From DATGMS01 sp040905145 (GTDB lineage: Bacteria; Bacteroidota; Bacteroidia; Cytophagales; Cyclobacteriaceae), in contig JBBDSC010000004.1 of NCBI GenBank assembly GCA_040905145.1, forward strand, positions 1 to 64,000: a stretch of DNA of 64,000 nt, given 5' to 3'. The notes beneath the pieces were generated by a model. It had not been told where the DNA came from and did not search any database. It saw only the letters and a program-made list of their open reading frames with translations. This document shows, piece by piece, positions 10,236 to 19,001 of the stretch (position 1 is the first letter of the stretch; each line of letters starts with the position of its first letter). The position numbers were made by a program, and so were the translations under genes.

Positions 10236-11993
10236 ATGCAATTTGATTTCAACGTTTTTTCTATTATTTTAATTGTTAGTGGTTTTGCGGTAATTTTGCT
10301 TTCCCTTTTTATTTTTTACCGGCTAGAGGAAACCATAAAATTATTTGCTTTTACCATGTTTAGCTTTTCCCTTTGGGTTTTAGCTTACGGCTTTGAGGTA
10401 GCCAGCTCCAACTTCGAAGACATGCTTTTTTGGGTCAAAATCGAATATTTGGGAATAGTTTTGGGTCCAAGTTCCTGGCTGCTCTTTTGTATAAAATATT
10501 CAGGGAAAGATTCCTGGCTGAATAAGCGGGTTTTATTTTCTGTCTTTGCTTTCCCCTTCTTTACCTACTTTCTTGTCTTGACCAATGGATGGCACCACTT
10601 ATACTACACCACTGTGGGGATGACTAACGCCGGGCCTTTCCCCTTATTGGCTATTCAACATGGGCCGGGATATTACCTTTATGTATCTTATTCTTATCTA
10701 ATGTTATCAGGGGGCACTTACCTGCTAATTTCAAATTTCAGACATGCCGATCCTAGCTATAGGAATCAAATTTACCTCCTGGTCATTTCTGTTACTTTAC
10801 CCTGGATGGTCAATGTCATGTATTTATTGGGCTATAAACCATTAGGGCACATTGACCTTACCCCTTATGCCCTGATATTTGTCTATGGACTCATAGGTTT
10901 GGGATTGATTAAACTTAACTTGTTTGATGTTATACCTATAGCAAAAGATAAATTGATCGCTGCAATGACCGGGGGGATATTGGTGATTGATTTAAAAGGA
11001 AAAGTGACGGATATAAACGCATCCATGAAGAAATTGATTGGATTGAAAGGGGGAAAGTATATAGGCAAACCTATTTCCGATTTATATGGTTGGCACAAGG
11101 ACTTAATGGAAGTGATCTCAAGCAGGAACCATCAACAAATAGAAATTTTTGATCATGTAAATAAGAGATATTCGGTTGAATCTATCCCTCTGATAGAAAA
11201 ACGGGGGGGAATTAGCGGTATGCTCCTTCTTTTTAAAGATATAACTGAAGAAAGAATGAACCAAAACCTGTTAAAGATCCAATCAAATCAACTGAAACAT
11301 CATAATGAGCTTAAAGACAAATTGTTTTCCATTATTTCCCATGATTTGAAAGGTCCTATTCTTGGAGTTAAGGAAATAATAGATTTGGCTAAAAAAGGTT
11401 CAATCCAAGTAGATGATTTCCTTGAGATTTTACCGGAAGTATCCAAAAGCGTGGATGGGGTGAGCATGCTTTTGGAAAATCTCTTAGCTTGGTCAAAAAG
11501 CCAATTGAAGGGGGAGTTCACGGATAAAGTAGTATTGGATATTTGTAAATTGATTCAAGAACAAAAGGTTATCATGGAGCCCATTGCTGCTTCAAAAGAA
11601 ATAGATTTGCAAATAAATTCGGAAGGGCCAAGGATGGTTTTTGCCGATAAAGACATGGTTGAACTGGTAATCAGAAACCTGTTGAATAATGCAATAAAGT
11701 TTTGTAAAACAGGGGATAGAATTCTTGTACTTATAAAAGATGAAAAGGGTCAGGTAAGGATTTCTGTGAAAGATACTGGAGTGGGTATATCCGAAAGCAA
11801 CTTGAGCAGGTTAAGACAGGGAGATTCTTTTTCTACTTTTGGGAGTAATAATGAATCGGGAACAGGTTTGGGCCTGCTGTTGGTGAGGGATTATGTAGAA
11901 AAAAATGGGGACCAACTACAAATTGAAAGTGAGGAGCACAAAGGGAGTGAATTTAGCTTTAGGCTTACCAAAGTGGGAATAGACAATGGATGA
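10236..11993 (+). CDS. Membrane histidine kinase with 7TM sensor, PAS, HisKA and HATPase domains
   Basis: The 585-residue protein starts at ATG 10236; a TTG sits one codon before. Residues 1-~230 have seven hydrophobic segments, as in the His-kinase N-terminal 7TM sensor family. A PAS domain follows (~235-345: GGILVIDLKGKVTDINASM). The HisKA domain has the H box SIISHDLKGP with His369. The catalytic domain has the N box NLLNNAIKF and G boxes DTGVGIS and GTGLGLLL. There is no fused receiver, and no response regulator is adjacent, so its partner is unknown; the CheY-like protein at 8411 is one candidate. The ligand is unknown. Confidence 0.93.
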   Translation: MQFDFNVFSIILIVSGFAVILLSLFIFYRLEETIKLFAFTMFSFSLWVLAYGFEVASSNFEDMLFWVKIEYLGIVLGPSSWLLFCIKYSGKDSWLNKRVLFSVFAFPFFTYFLVLTNGWHHLYYTTVGMTNAGPFPLLAIQHGPGYYLYVSYSYLMLSGGTYLLISNFRHADPSYRNQIYLLVISVTLPWMVNVMYLLGYKPLGHIDLTPYALIFVYGLIGLGLIKLNLFDVIPIAKDKLIAAMTGGILVIDLKGKVTDINASMKKLIGLKGGKYIGKPISDLYGWHKDLMEVISSRNHQQIEIFDHVNKRYSVESIPLIEKRGGISGMLLLFKDITEERMNQNLLKIQSNQLKHHNELKDKLFSIISHDLKGPILGVKEIIDLAKKGSIQVDDFLEILPEVSKSVDGVSMLLENLLAWSKSQLKGEFTDKVVLDICKLIQEQKVIMEPIAASKEIDLQINSEGPRMVFADKDMVELVIRNLLNNAIKFCKTGDRILVLIKDEKGQVRISVKDTGVGISESNLSRLRQGDSFSTFGSNNESGTGLGLLLVRDYVEKNGDQLQIESEEHKGSEFSFRLTKVGIDNG

Positions 11994-12004
11994 ATGGATC
12001 ATGA

Positions 12005-13018
12005 TTATAAATTCGTCAAGAATTCCATGGTATCCACATGATCTGCATAATCGTCCACAGAGGGATATTGGGCTTTGCCGAAGTCCACACTTTGTGGATA
12101 CCACCCGTTTTTGCTGACGATGCACTGGATTTTTTGGGATTGGGACTGAAGCTGGACCCTTAGGTCTCCCAAATCTGAATAGTATTCATAATAGAGCACT
12201 GAAATAGGGGAGACCAACCCTTCGCTTTCCTTTAGGAGTAGAAAGCCATTATCCAAATGGGATTCACCGTTGACTAGATAAATGGATTTATTGTATTCAT
12301 AATTGTTCAGGTATTTATGGTGGCCAAGTAGGAAATGGAATCCTTCTATCGCCTTTAAAAAATCCTGAAGCTGTTCCTTATTTTTAATATACAGTTTGGA
12401 GACATTTCTGCATCCAAGTCCGAAATATTGAAAGATATCATGGGCTAAAGCCTGGAAATCTCCCTTCTGTTCACCCCCTTCCAGAATTCCAATTGAAGTT
12501 CTGTTCTTTCTGATGATACTGGGGAATTTTCCAAAGTAGTAATTAAAATAACGGGCTGAATTATCACTTCCGGTAGCAATGTAGGCCTCTTTTCCCTTCA
12601 ACATATCTTCAAAGAATATTTTGGAACCGAATTCCGGATGAATGTTGATCAATTCCCTAGCTAACCACTTGATCAAAACTTGATCGGAGGAACTTAACTT
12701 TGCATGTACTTCATGGCCACTTAATAAAATGCACATAAAATCATGGAAACCGACTGCGGGAATATTCCCTGCCATAAGGAGACCAATGGATTTAGAGTGG
12801 ATATTATCAGGAATGGAATAACCATTTAACCAATCTTTTAAAGTAGCCTCATCCAAAAAATGGGATATGCCATTTAGGCAGTGTTTGGTTTGTTCTGGTG
12901 TAAACCAACTATTTTGATTTTCCACCTGTGTGGCCAAAGCAGAAAATTCTTCATCACTCAATTCTTCTATTCTCGTTGCCAGTTTGGAAAAAGATGTTAT
13001 TCTTTCTTGTAGGGTCAT
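12005..13018 (-). CDS. LuxC-like acyl-CoA reductase
   Basis: The 337-residue protein resembles the LuxC family, which reduces activated fatty acyl groups to aldehydes with NADPH. Visible landmarks are the AGNIPAVGFHDF segment (~residues 83-95, nucleotide-binding part of the aldehyde dehydrogenase-like fold), the ATGSDNSARYF segment and GLGCRNVSKLYI, whose Cys is the natural candidate for the acyl-enzyme nucleophile. It is divergent from a 4Fe-4S ferredoxin gene, an arrangement I recall as common in Bacteroidota. No luxAB, luxD or luxE lies in the window, so this is not bioluminescence; a role in lipid or aldehyde metabolism is inferred. Confidence 0.85.
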   Translation of the reverse strand: MTLQERITSFSKLATRIEELSDEEFSALATQVENQNSWFTPEQTKHCLNGISHFLDEATLKDWLNGYSIPDNIHSKSIGLLMAGNIPAVGFHDFMCILLSGHEVHAKLSSSDQVLIKWLARELINIHPEFGSKIFFEDMLKGKEAYIATGSDNSARYFNYYFGKFPSIIRKNRTSIGILEGGEQKGDFQALAHDIFQYFGLGCRNVSKLYIKNKEQLQDFLKAIEGFHFLLGHHKYLNNYEYNKSIYLVNGESHLDNGFLLLKESEGLVSPISVLYYEYYSDLGDLRVQLQSQSQKIQCIVSKNGWYPQSVDFGKAQYPSVDDYADHVDTMEFLTNL

Positions 13019-13038
13019 GTTTTTGATCTATTATACCA

Positions 13039-13046
13039 CAAAGATA
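13039..13046 (-). promoter_or_regulatory. -7 promoter element (TATCTTTG) of the LuxC-like gene
   Basis: TATCTTTG on the minus strand fits TAnnTTTG about 20 bases before the ATG at 13018. No TTG with standard spacing was seen, so the assignment rests on the -7 box alone. Confidence 0.4.
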
Positions 13047-13125
13047 TTTATTTGCATTCAAAAAAGGAACTTTAGTTAGCATGACAACTTTTGTTAGGGT
13101 ATATTTAATTGGTTGGTGATTTTGC

Positions 13126-13156
13126 TTGGTAGATTGTCAATTGGTTAGTAATTTTG
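13126..13156 (+). promoter_or_regulatory. Promoter of the ferredoxin gene
   Basis: TTG at 13126-13128 and TAATTTTG at 13149-13156, with 20 bases between, match the Bacteroidota -33/-7 consensus. The ATG at 13179 follows at a normal distance. Confidence 0.45.
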
Positions 13157-13178
13157 AAATTAAATAAAATAGAATGCA

Positions 13179-13526
13179 ATGGCTATAATGATAACCGATG
13201 AATGCATCAACTGTGGTGCATGCGAACCTGAATGTCCAAACACTGCCATCTATGAAGGTGGTATAGAATGGACGTGGGGTGGGGGCACTAATCTGAAAGA
13301 AGTAACACTTGCTGATGGGACAATGATCGATGCTAACGAGAAGCAGGAGCCTGTTTCGGATGAGTTTTATTATATTGTGACAGAAAAGTGTACTGAATGT
13401 ACTGGATTTCACGAGGAGCCCCAATGTGCGGCAGTTTGTCCGGTAGATTGTTGTGTAGATGATCCCGAACATAGGGAATCGAAAGAAGAATTATTGGCGA
13501 AAAAGGAATTTATGCACGGGGAATAA
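13179..13526 (+). CDS. 4Fe-4S dicluster ferredoxin
   Basis: The 115-residue electron carrier has two cluster sites. The first is [12 protein letters not shown] near the N-terminus (residues ~9-20). The second is CTECTGF...CAAVCPVDC (~71-92), with the longer spacing and ~40-residue insertion seen in Allochromatium-type ferredoxins. It is cytoplasmic. The start is ATG 13179. It is divergent from the LuxC-like gene and may supply electrons to a reductase, which is an inference from position only. A clear terminator follows. Confidence 0.95.
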   Translation: MAIMITDECINCGACEPECPNTAIYEGGIEWTWGGGTNLKEVTLADGTMIDANEKQEPVSDEFYYIVTEKCTECTGFHEEPQCAAVCPVDCCVDDPEHRESKEELLAKKEFMHGE

Positions 13527-13556
13527 CAAAAGGAGTGGGCTTCCACTCTTTTTGTT
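13525..13556 (+). terminator. Rho-independent terminator of the ferredoxin gene
   Basis: A 14-bp stem (AACAAAAGGAGTGG / CCACTCTTTTTGTT, one mismatch) with a GCTT loop starts inside the stop codon and ends in a T-rich arm. Confidence 0.85.
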
Positions 13557-13710
13557 ATTATACATTCTTATAAATTGATTTGATTATTCATGGAAGATAT
13601 ATACATTTTACTGTTATTTGAAAAATTCTTGCCAATGCATTGAATTTAATTGATGAATTCAATTATCTTGCCGAGAATTTATTTCTTAATGAGAACAAAA
13701 ATATTGGACA

Positions 13711-14052
13711 GTGGAAGGAAATTATGAAAATGATAGAGAAGAGTTCTTCTCTAAGAAAGTAAAGGCAGGAAAAAGAACGTATTTTTTTGATGTTAAGGCC
13801 ACCCGGTCAAATGATTATTACTTGACCATTACAGAGAGTAAAAGAAAAGTTAAGGACGACGGTTTCTTTTATGAGAAGCACAAAATATTCCTGTACAAAG
13901 AAGACTTTGCCAAATTTATTGAGGCACTTCAGGAATCAGTTGACCATGTTAAGAATGATTTGATGTCAGATTTTGATTTTTCTCAATTTGAGGTTGAAAC
14001 TGAGAAGACTGAATCACGAGGTGAATTTGGAGATGATTTGAAGTGGGAATGA
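13711..14052 (+). CDS. DUF3276 family PUR-domain nucleic-acid-binding protein
   Basis: The 113-residue protein matches DUF3276, the bacterial PUR-alpha-like domain that binds single-stranded DNA and RNA (compare Borrelia BpuR). Typical parts are FFSKKVKAGKRTYFFDVK, the strand-forming NDYYLTITESKRK and YEKHKIFLYKEDFAKF. The C-terminal ~30 residues are acidic and probably disordered. The start is GTG at 13711; no better in-frame ATG exists. The gene is alone between two terminators, as expected for a housekeeping nucleic-acid-binding protein. Its exact targets are unknown. Confidence 0.88.
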   Translation: MEGNYENDREEFFSKKVKAGKRTYFFDVKATRSNDYYLTITESKRKVKDDGFFYEKHKIFLYKEDFAKFIEALQESVDHVKNDLMSDFDFSQFEVETEKTESRGEFGDDLKWE

Positions 14053-14074
14053 TCCCCCAATGAGTTTTTAAAGA

Positions 14075-14144
14075 GGGTGTGCCAAAAACCAATTAATCAT
14101 TGATCAGGGATGGCCTGAAACGATAAATGGGTTTTGGCACACCC
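14075..14144 (+). terminator. Terminator-like hairpin with a 41-base loop
   Basis: GGGTGTGCCAAAAAC (14075-14089) pairs with GTTTTGGCACACCC (14131-14144), followed by TTTTTATTT. The loop of 41 bases is unusually long for an intrinsic terminator. It ends the DUF3276 transcript and overlaps an alternative upstream ATG (14127) of the next gene, which argues for the later ATG at 14160. Confidence 0.65.
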
Positions 14145-14159
14145 TTTTTATTTAGAAAT

Positions 14160-15242
14160 ATGCAAAAGCTTATCCTATATGTCCTATTCTTCCTGGTCAT
14201 CCTTTTTTTTATAGGCTGGTATTTTTCGGACATTACCCTTTATTTTATTTTTTCCATGGTCATAGCAGCAGCACTTAGGCCGCTTACCAACAGGATCAAC
14301 AGTGTTCATATTCTAGGACAACATATTCCCAAAACTGTGGCTATTATCCTATCCTTTTCCTTAATTGGGCTGATCATTTTTTTTATAGGTCTGCTGTTTA
14401 TCCCATTGTTTAGGACGCAATTTGAGGTCATTCAAGGGTTGGATATGGATTTTATTTACGAAAAGGTCCAGAACCCAATAGAATTTATTGAAAATCTGTT
14501 CATTAAATTTAATTTAACCAACCACGAACCGGGTTATTTGATTGCCAATCTGCGGGAAAGCCTGGCTGAAAGTTTCAACGAAATAAATATCCAGGGATTT
14601 TTGAATCTTTTTATAAATACTACCAGTTCACTGGTAATCAGTGTTATCTCCATATTGTTTATTACCTTCTTTCTTCTTCTGGAAAATGGTCTCTTAAGAA
14701 GGAACCTCCTTAACTTCATACCCAATAGTTACTTTGAACTATCCGTTGCTACCTTTCATAAGGTGGAGAGGCTTTTATCCAATTATCTCATTGGTCTATT
14801 GGTTCAAATGTCCGCTATATTTACCATTGCCTCTTTGGGATTGAAGATAATGAATATTGATTATGCTGTTACCATAGCCATATTTGCCGCAGTAGCTAAT
14901 TTAATCCCTTACGTAGGTCCTGTGATGGGCGCTTTTTTTGGTGTTTTGGTAGGCCTTTCTACAGGAAGCTATATCGGCACCAATGAAATTTATTTCCTTT
15001 TGTTTAAGATTTTATCTGTTTTTGCGGTGGTTCAGCTTACCGATAACATCCTCTTACAACCACTTATTTTCTCTAAATCCGTAAAAGTACATCCACTTGA
15101 AATTTTTGTTGTTATCTTTGCCGGAGCAAAAATTGCAGGGGTATTGGGAATGGTTTTCGCCATTCCCGTGTACACTATTTTCAGGGTTTCTATTAAGGAA
15201 TTCCACAAAGGGTATAACGAATACCGGATATTTAAAAATTAA
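14160..15242 (+). CDS. AI-2E family (PerM-like) membrane transporter
   Basis: The 360-residue inner-membrane protein begins at ATG 14160, since the alternative ATG 14127 lies in a terminator arm. It has about eight hydrophobic segments, a polar central loop (~residues 85-165) and the conserved PYVGPVMGA motif and following helices of the AI-2E/PerM family. Members export autoinducer-2, exchange Na+/H+ or have unknown substrates, so the name should not be read as function. It lies 15 bases before ychF on the same strand and may be cotranscribed with it. Confidence 0.88.
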   Translation: MQKLILYVLFFLVILFFIGWYFSDITLYFIFSMVIAAALRPLTNRINSVHILGQHIPKTVAIILSFSLIGLIIFFIGLLFIPLFRTQFEVIQGLDMDFIYEKVQNPIEFIENLFIKFNLTNHEPGYLIANLRESLAESFNEINIQGFLNLFINTTSSLVISVISILFITFFLLLENGLLRRNLLNFIPNSYFELSVATFHKVERLLSNYLIGLLVQMSAIFTIASLGLKIMNIDYAVTIAIFAAVANLIPYVGPVMGAFFGVLVGLSTGSYIGTNEIYFLLFKILSVFAVVQLTDNILLQPLIFSKSVKVHPLEIFVVIFAGAKIAGVLGMVFAIPVYTIFRVSIKEFHKGYNEYRIFKN

Positions 15243-15257
15243 TAAGATTCAAGATTC

Positions 15258-16355
15258 ATGGCATTACAATGTGGGATCGTTGGTTTGCCCAACGTTGGTA
15301 AATCAACATTATTTAATGCAATATCAAGTGCTAGAGCTGAGGCAGCAAACTTCCCTTTCTGCACCATAGAACCTAACGTAGGCGTAGTAACCGTTCCGGA
15401 TAAAAGGCTGAAAATCCTTGAAGAACTGGTAAAGCCTCAAAGGGTCCTTCCTACTGTTATTGAGTTTGTGGACATTGCAGGATTGGTAAAAGGGGCCAGT
15501 AAAGGAGAAGGCTTGGGCAACAAATTCTTGGCCAACATCAGGGAAGTTGATGCCATTGTCCATGTGGTCAGATGCTTCGAGGACGACAATATTGTACATG
15601 TGGCTGGCGGAGTAGATCCTTTATTTGATAAGGAAGTCATTGATCAGGAACTCCAATTAAAAGATCTGGAATCCATTGAAAAGAAAATCCTTAAAAGTGA
15701 AAAAATAGCAAAATCAGGTGATGCCAAAGCCAAAAAAGAACTTGAAACTCTTAAAACCTTCAAGGAAGGACTTAAAAATGGCATAAATGCAAGGGCAATT
15801 GAAGTAGAAAAAGAAGAGCTTGAGGCTATCAAAGATTTGCATTTGCTCACCGTCAAGCCTGTTCTGTACCTGGCCAATGTAGATGAAGCCAGCATTCTGA
15901 CAGGAAACGAGTTTGTCACAAGGCTCAGGGAAAACGTCAAAGAGGAAAACGCAGAGGTAACCGTTCTCTGTGCTTCCATTGAAGCTCAAATAGCAGAATT
16001 TGAGGATTTGGAGGAAAAGCAGATGTTCCTTGAGGAGTACGGCCTGGAGGAGAGTGGACTGAACAAATTGATTGCGGGTGCGTATAACTTGTTGGATTTG
16101 ATCACTTATTTTACAGCGGGCGTCCAGGAAGTAAGAGCTTGGACCATTAAAAGGGGATGGAAAGCCCCAGCGGCCGCCGGGGTTATACATACGGACTTTG
16201 AGAAGGGTTTTATAAAAGCTGAAGTCATAAAGTTAGCTGATTATAAGCAGTATAAAACAGAAGCCGCTTGCCGTGACAATGGAAAAATTGCAATTGAAGG
16301 TAAGGAATATGTAGTTCAAGATGGAGATATTATGCATTTTAGATTTAATGTCTAA
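15258..16355 (+). CDS. ychF: YchF, ribosome-associated Obg-family ATPase/GTPase
   Basis: The 365-residue protein is a standard YchF. The G1 loop is GLPNVGKST (residues ~8-16), G3 is [10 protein letters not shown], and G4 is NVDE in place of NKxD, the change that makes YchF prefer ATP. A coiled-coil insertion (~125-200) and a C-terminal TGS domain (~280-365: [18 protein letters not shown]) complete it. It binds ribosomes and affects stress responses in E. coli. It is probably cotranscribed with the upstream transporter, and is followed 107 bases later by the Cas6-like gene. Confidence 0.97.
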   Translation: MALQCGIVGLPNVGKSTLFNAISSARAEAANFPFCTIEPNVGVVTVPDKRLKILEELVKPQRVLPTVIEFVDIAGLVKGASKGEGLGNKFLANIREVDAIVHVVRCFEDDNIVHVAGGVDPLFDKEVIDQELQLKDLESIEKKILKSEKIAKSGDAKAKKELETLKTFKEGLKNGINARAIEVEKEELEAIKDLHLLTVKPVLYLANVDEASILTGNEFVTRLRENVKEENAEVTVLCASIEAQIAEFEDLEEKQMFLEEYGLEESGLNKLIAGAYNLLDLITYFTAGVQEVRAWTIKRGWKAPAAAGVIHTDFEKGFIKAEVIKLADYKQYKTEAACRDNGKIAIEGKEYVVQDGDIMHFRFNV

Positions 16356-16462
16356 ATAATTCAAAATTTTATATGTAATTTTATCCCAACTTATTGGCTG
16401 TAAAATTAGTTGATTGTTCATATAGTACTTTAATAATTGTTTAACTTTTCATTTTTGATACC

Positions 16463-17344
16463 GTGAGAATAAGATTAATATTTTCCTTAAAGAACAAAGG
16501 CGCTTATTTACCCTTTCACCACCAGTACATTCTGGCACAGTTTCTCAAAGGGCTGATCGTAAAAGGTGGACGTGAAGAATTTTTTAACTACAATTACTTC
16601 AACTTCTCAGGCCTTAAAGGCCAGACTAAAGTAAGTAGAAGCGGTTTGCATTATTACTCGAGCTTAGTAACCCTGGTGCTTTCTTCACCCAATGAAGACT
16701 TTATCGACTATTTGCTGGAGCAAGTGTTTAAAACGCCGAAAATTGAATTGGGAAATTTGATCATTTCACCTGAATATACAGAACAGGAAATTGAGCCACC
16801 TTTGGAAACGTCAAATAAATTTGTTTGTATTTCCCCTCTTGTATTACTTACCCCTACTTTTGACGATGAGTCAGGAAAACGTTTTATAAACCCAGATACG
16901 GATGAATTTTCCGATCTGCTTTATGAGTCCACCCTGACCCGGATGGAGAAATCAGGTTGGTACTCACAAGAGCAAATGGAATCCTTCTATAAGTTTCAAG
17001 TGGTCCCTGACATGAATTATGTGAATAAGCTAAGGGATCAGCAAAAGAAATTTGCCAGGATTTATTCTGTTTATGACATGGATGTGAAATATGAGGTCAG
17101 GGGATATACCCTTCCATTTACTTTGTATGCGGCTCCAGAGGTACAGGATTTTGTATTCCGCTGTGGTTTGGGAGCTTTTACACACAAAGGTTTTGGCATG
17201 TTGGATTTGGCGAATAACTCTCCAAACCAAAGAACAGAGGCATATAAATTTAAAAGAGAGGGCTTCGTCCCTTACAGGTCCCAACAGCAAGAGGATCAGC
17301 AACCGCCCATTACGGATGCAGGGCCTGAAGGGGATGAAGATTAA
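16463..17344 (+). CDS. cas6: Cas6-like CRISPR RNA endoribonuclease, orphan
   Basis: The 293-residue protein starts with GTG at 16463. It has the Cas6 layout of two ferredoxin-like RRM folds: an N-terminal beta strand MRIRLIFSL then PFHHQYILAQFLKGLI, where Cas6 proteins have their first helix. Near the C-terminus is the glycine-rich RNA-binding loop CGLGAFTHKGFGMLDL (residues ~243-258). The N-terminal His pair (~19-20) is a possible catalytic residue. No other cas gene or CRISPR array is present in the window. The last ~35 residues are Gln/Pro-rich and look disordered. It may process arrays elsewhere in the genome or be a repurposed RNA-binding protein. It has its own strong terminator. Confidence 0.82.
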   Translation: MRIRLIFSLKNKGAYLPFHHQYILAQFLKGLIVKGGREEFFNYNYFNFSGLKGQTKVSRSGLHYYSSLVTLVLSSPNEDFIDYLLEQVFKTPKIELGNLIISPEYTEQEIEPPLETSNKFVCISPLVLLTPTFDDESGKRFINPDTDEFSDLLYESTLTRMEKSGWYSQEQMESFYKFQVVPDMNYVNKLRDQQKKFARIYSVYDMDVKYEVRGYTLPFTLYAAPEVQDFVFRCGLGAFTHKGFGMLDLANNSPNQRTEAYKFKREGFVPYRSQQQEDQQPPITDAGPEGDED

Positions 17345-17345
17345 T

Positions 17346-17380
17346 AAAAAAAGACCGATAAATTTAATCGGTCTTTTTTT
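17346..17380 (+). terminator. Rho-independent terminator of the cas6-like gene
   Basis: AAAAAAAGACCGAT / ATCGGTCTTTTTTT is a perfect 14-bp stem with an AAATTTA loop, directly after the stop codon. It is symmetrical and could work on both strands. Confidence 0.9.
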
Positions 17381-17704
17381 ATATAAGGGTTGAGATTATA
17401 TGACTTAATTGGCTATTGAATGGAATAGTGGAATAATGGAAAGGAAAGAATTGGGATGATACGTTCCGTTGAAGTTGGGAAAAGGGAATGAGGTAAGTCC
17501 AAGTTGGGCTTATAGTTATTAAACCGAAAACTTTTAACTTTTAGTTTTTAATTTGTGTCACGTCCTGAATTTGTTGACTCTTGCGAAATCCAAAATTCCC
17601 CCCATCCCTATGTCCTTGGTTCTTAATTCTTGGTTCTAGGCTCTTATGATACTTTTAATCCAAAATCACTGCGTTAAATGGCTCATTGTACGCACCAACC
17701 CCCT
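17381..17704. other. Intergenic region with a dispersed repeat
   Basis: No credible gene is present. Around 17561-17586 the text GTCACGTCCTGAATTTGTTG closely resembles GGCACATCCTGAATTTAGTT at 4772-4791, and more weakly the region 21018-21040. A low-complexity stretch (TTGGTTCTTAATTCTTGG and similar) follows. Confidence 0.45.
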
Positions 17705-18979
17705 TTACAGCCTTCTCTTATTGGGATTCAGCACTGTATATCCTATTAATTCATCATATCTGGAACCCATATCTCTGTAATAGATAAAAATTTCATATTC
17801 ATTTTCTGTTTGGAAATGTTCTCCTTCCAATTTTTCCAATTCCCAGCCTTCAGGGGTTTCCAAGCCATACTTATAGTCATACCATCCTTGTTTCAGTAGA
17901 AGGGTAGCCTGATACATCCCTTTTTTGTCATCATATACCATTTTGGCTTCTGGTTTCTTGCCCCAATTGCTCAGAGCACCTAGGATATAGGGATTTCCCG
18001 GCAGCGGATCAGACTTGAGATGGAATGTGGTAAGTACGTATTCACTTTCCAGTTCATGATTTTGTTTTTCAAAAGTGAAAACGCCAAATTGCCCATTCAA
18101 GTCCAGGTATTCCAAATAAGCCTGCCCGGCACGTGGCTGGTCTATGGTAGTTTCTGCAAAAACAGCATCTTCTTCTATTTTGACCGAAGCAATATTTCTT
18201 CCTTTGGACCTTATATAGCGAAGATCCACAAATCTAAATTCATTGCCAGCTGAAAAAATGTTGCTGCCATCAAAAAGCTGATATTCAATCAACGACTGGC
18301 CTATCCTGATAAAGCTAGGCTTAAGTCCTATTATGGCATTGTCCCATCTTTGGTTCTGCCTGATCACCACTTTTACATTGTTTATGGGGTCCAGTAATTC
18401 CCTCCCTCCGTAATTTACATTAAGATTGATTTGCTGGGAAGTCTTTCTATCTTCGGTCTTACTGGGAGGGACCACACTTGCGCCTATAATAAGCTGATTA
18501 TTATAAATCATGAACCTTTTGGTAATGATTACTTCATCTTCATCTCTTCCCCTATATATCTTTAGGATATAGTTGCCTGATTTTTTGACCCGCGGAACCT
18601 GAAATGTAAAATGAATAAAGGGTATCCGAGTATTGATGGAATATTCGTATTGGTTTACGTTGAACTCATTATATTGATTTAAATAATCCGCGGCCTTTAA
18701 TCCTGAGGGTGTCCAGTCAGCATTGCAGTGGATGATTTTAGCAGAGTATATGTCCGCTTCATAAGCAATATCATCAAATTCCAGTACAAGTGGAACCAGG
18801 GAATTAAGGGCTATAATAGGGGAGGCCATTTGACTGGAAAACTCAGGTGTCTTGGGGTATATCCTCACCGTCTGGATATTTTCTTCATAAACTTTATCCA
18901 CAAAAACCGACTGGGCGTCAATAAAATAGCTGCTAAAGAAAGAAAATACAAAAATGGCAAGGGTTAGGAAGTTTTGCAT
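17705..18979 (-). CDS. Type IX secretion system plug-family protein (DUF5103)
   Basis: The 424-residue protein has an N-terminal signal peptide (~1-22, cleaved after a YFIDA-type motif). It matches DUF5103, now named the T9SS plug domain. The plug protein blocks the SprA outer-membrane channel in the absence of cargo. Typical segments are YSAKIIHCNADWTPSGL (~80-97), the immunoglobulin-like NYILKIYRG region and the C-terminal GWYDYKYGLETPEG. Location is periplasmic or at the outer membrane. It lies 22 bases downstream of the ABC-F gene on the same strand and may be cotranscribed with it. No other T9SS genes are in the window; in Bacteroidota they are commonly scattered. Confidence 0.85.
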   Translation of the reverse strand: MQNFLTLAIFVFSFFSSYFIDAQSVFVDKVYEENIQTVRIYPKTPEFSSQMASPIIALNSLVPLVLEFDDIAYEADIYSAKIIHCNADWTPSGLKAADYLNQYNEFNVNQYEYSINTRIPFIHFTFQVPRVKKSGNYILKIYRGRDEDEVIITKRFMIYNNQLIIGASVVPPSKTEDRKTSQQINLNVNYGGRELLDPINNVKVVIRQNQRWDNAIIGLKPSFIRIGQSLIEYQLFDGSNIFSAGNEFRFVDLRYIRSKGRNIASVKIEEDAVFAETTIDQPRAGQAYLEYLDLNGQFGVFTFEKQNHELESEYVLTTFHLKSDPLPGNPYILGALSNWGKKPEAKMVYDDKKGMYQATLLLKQGWYDYKYGLETPEGWELEKLEGEHFQTENEYEIFIYYRDMGSRYDELIGYTVLNPNKRRL

Positions 18980-19001
18980 GGATATATAATTTTTATTTCA
19001 G

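Noticed and set aside
12005..13526. Bioluminescence (lux) operon because of LuxC similarity
   Set aside because: No luxA, luxB, luxD or luxE is present, and the LuxC-like gene has only a divergent ferredoxin for a neighbour.
16356..17704. CRISPR array near the Cas6-like gene
   Set aside because: Looked for regular 25-45-base repeats with spacers around the gene and in other gaps; none were seen.
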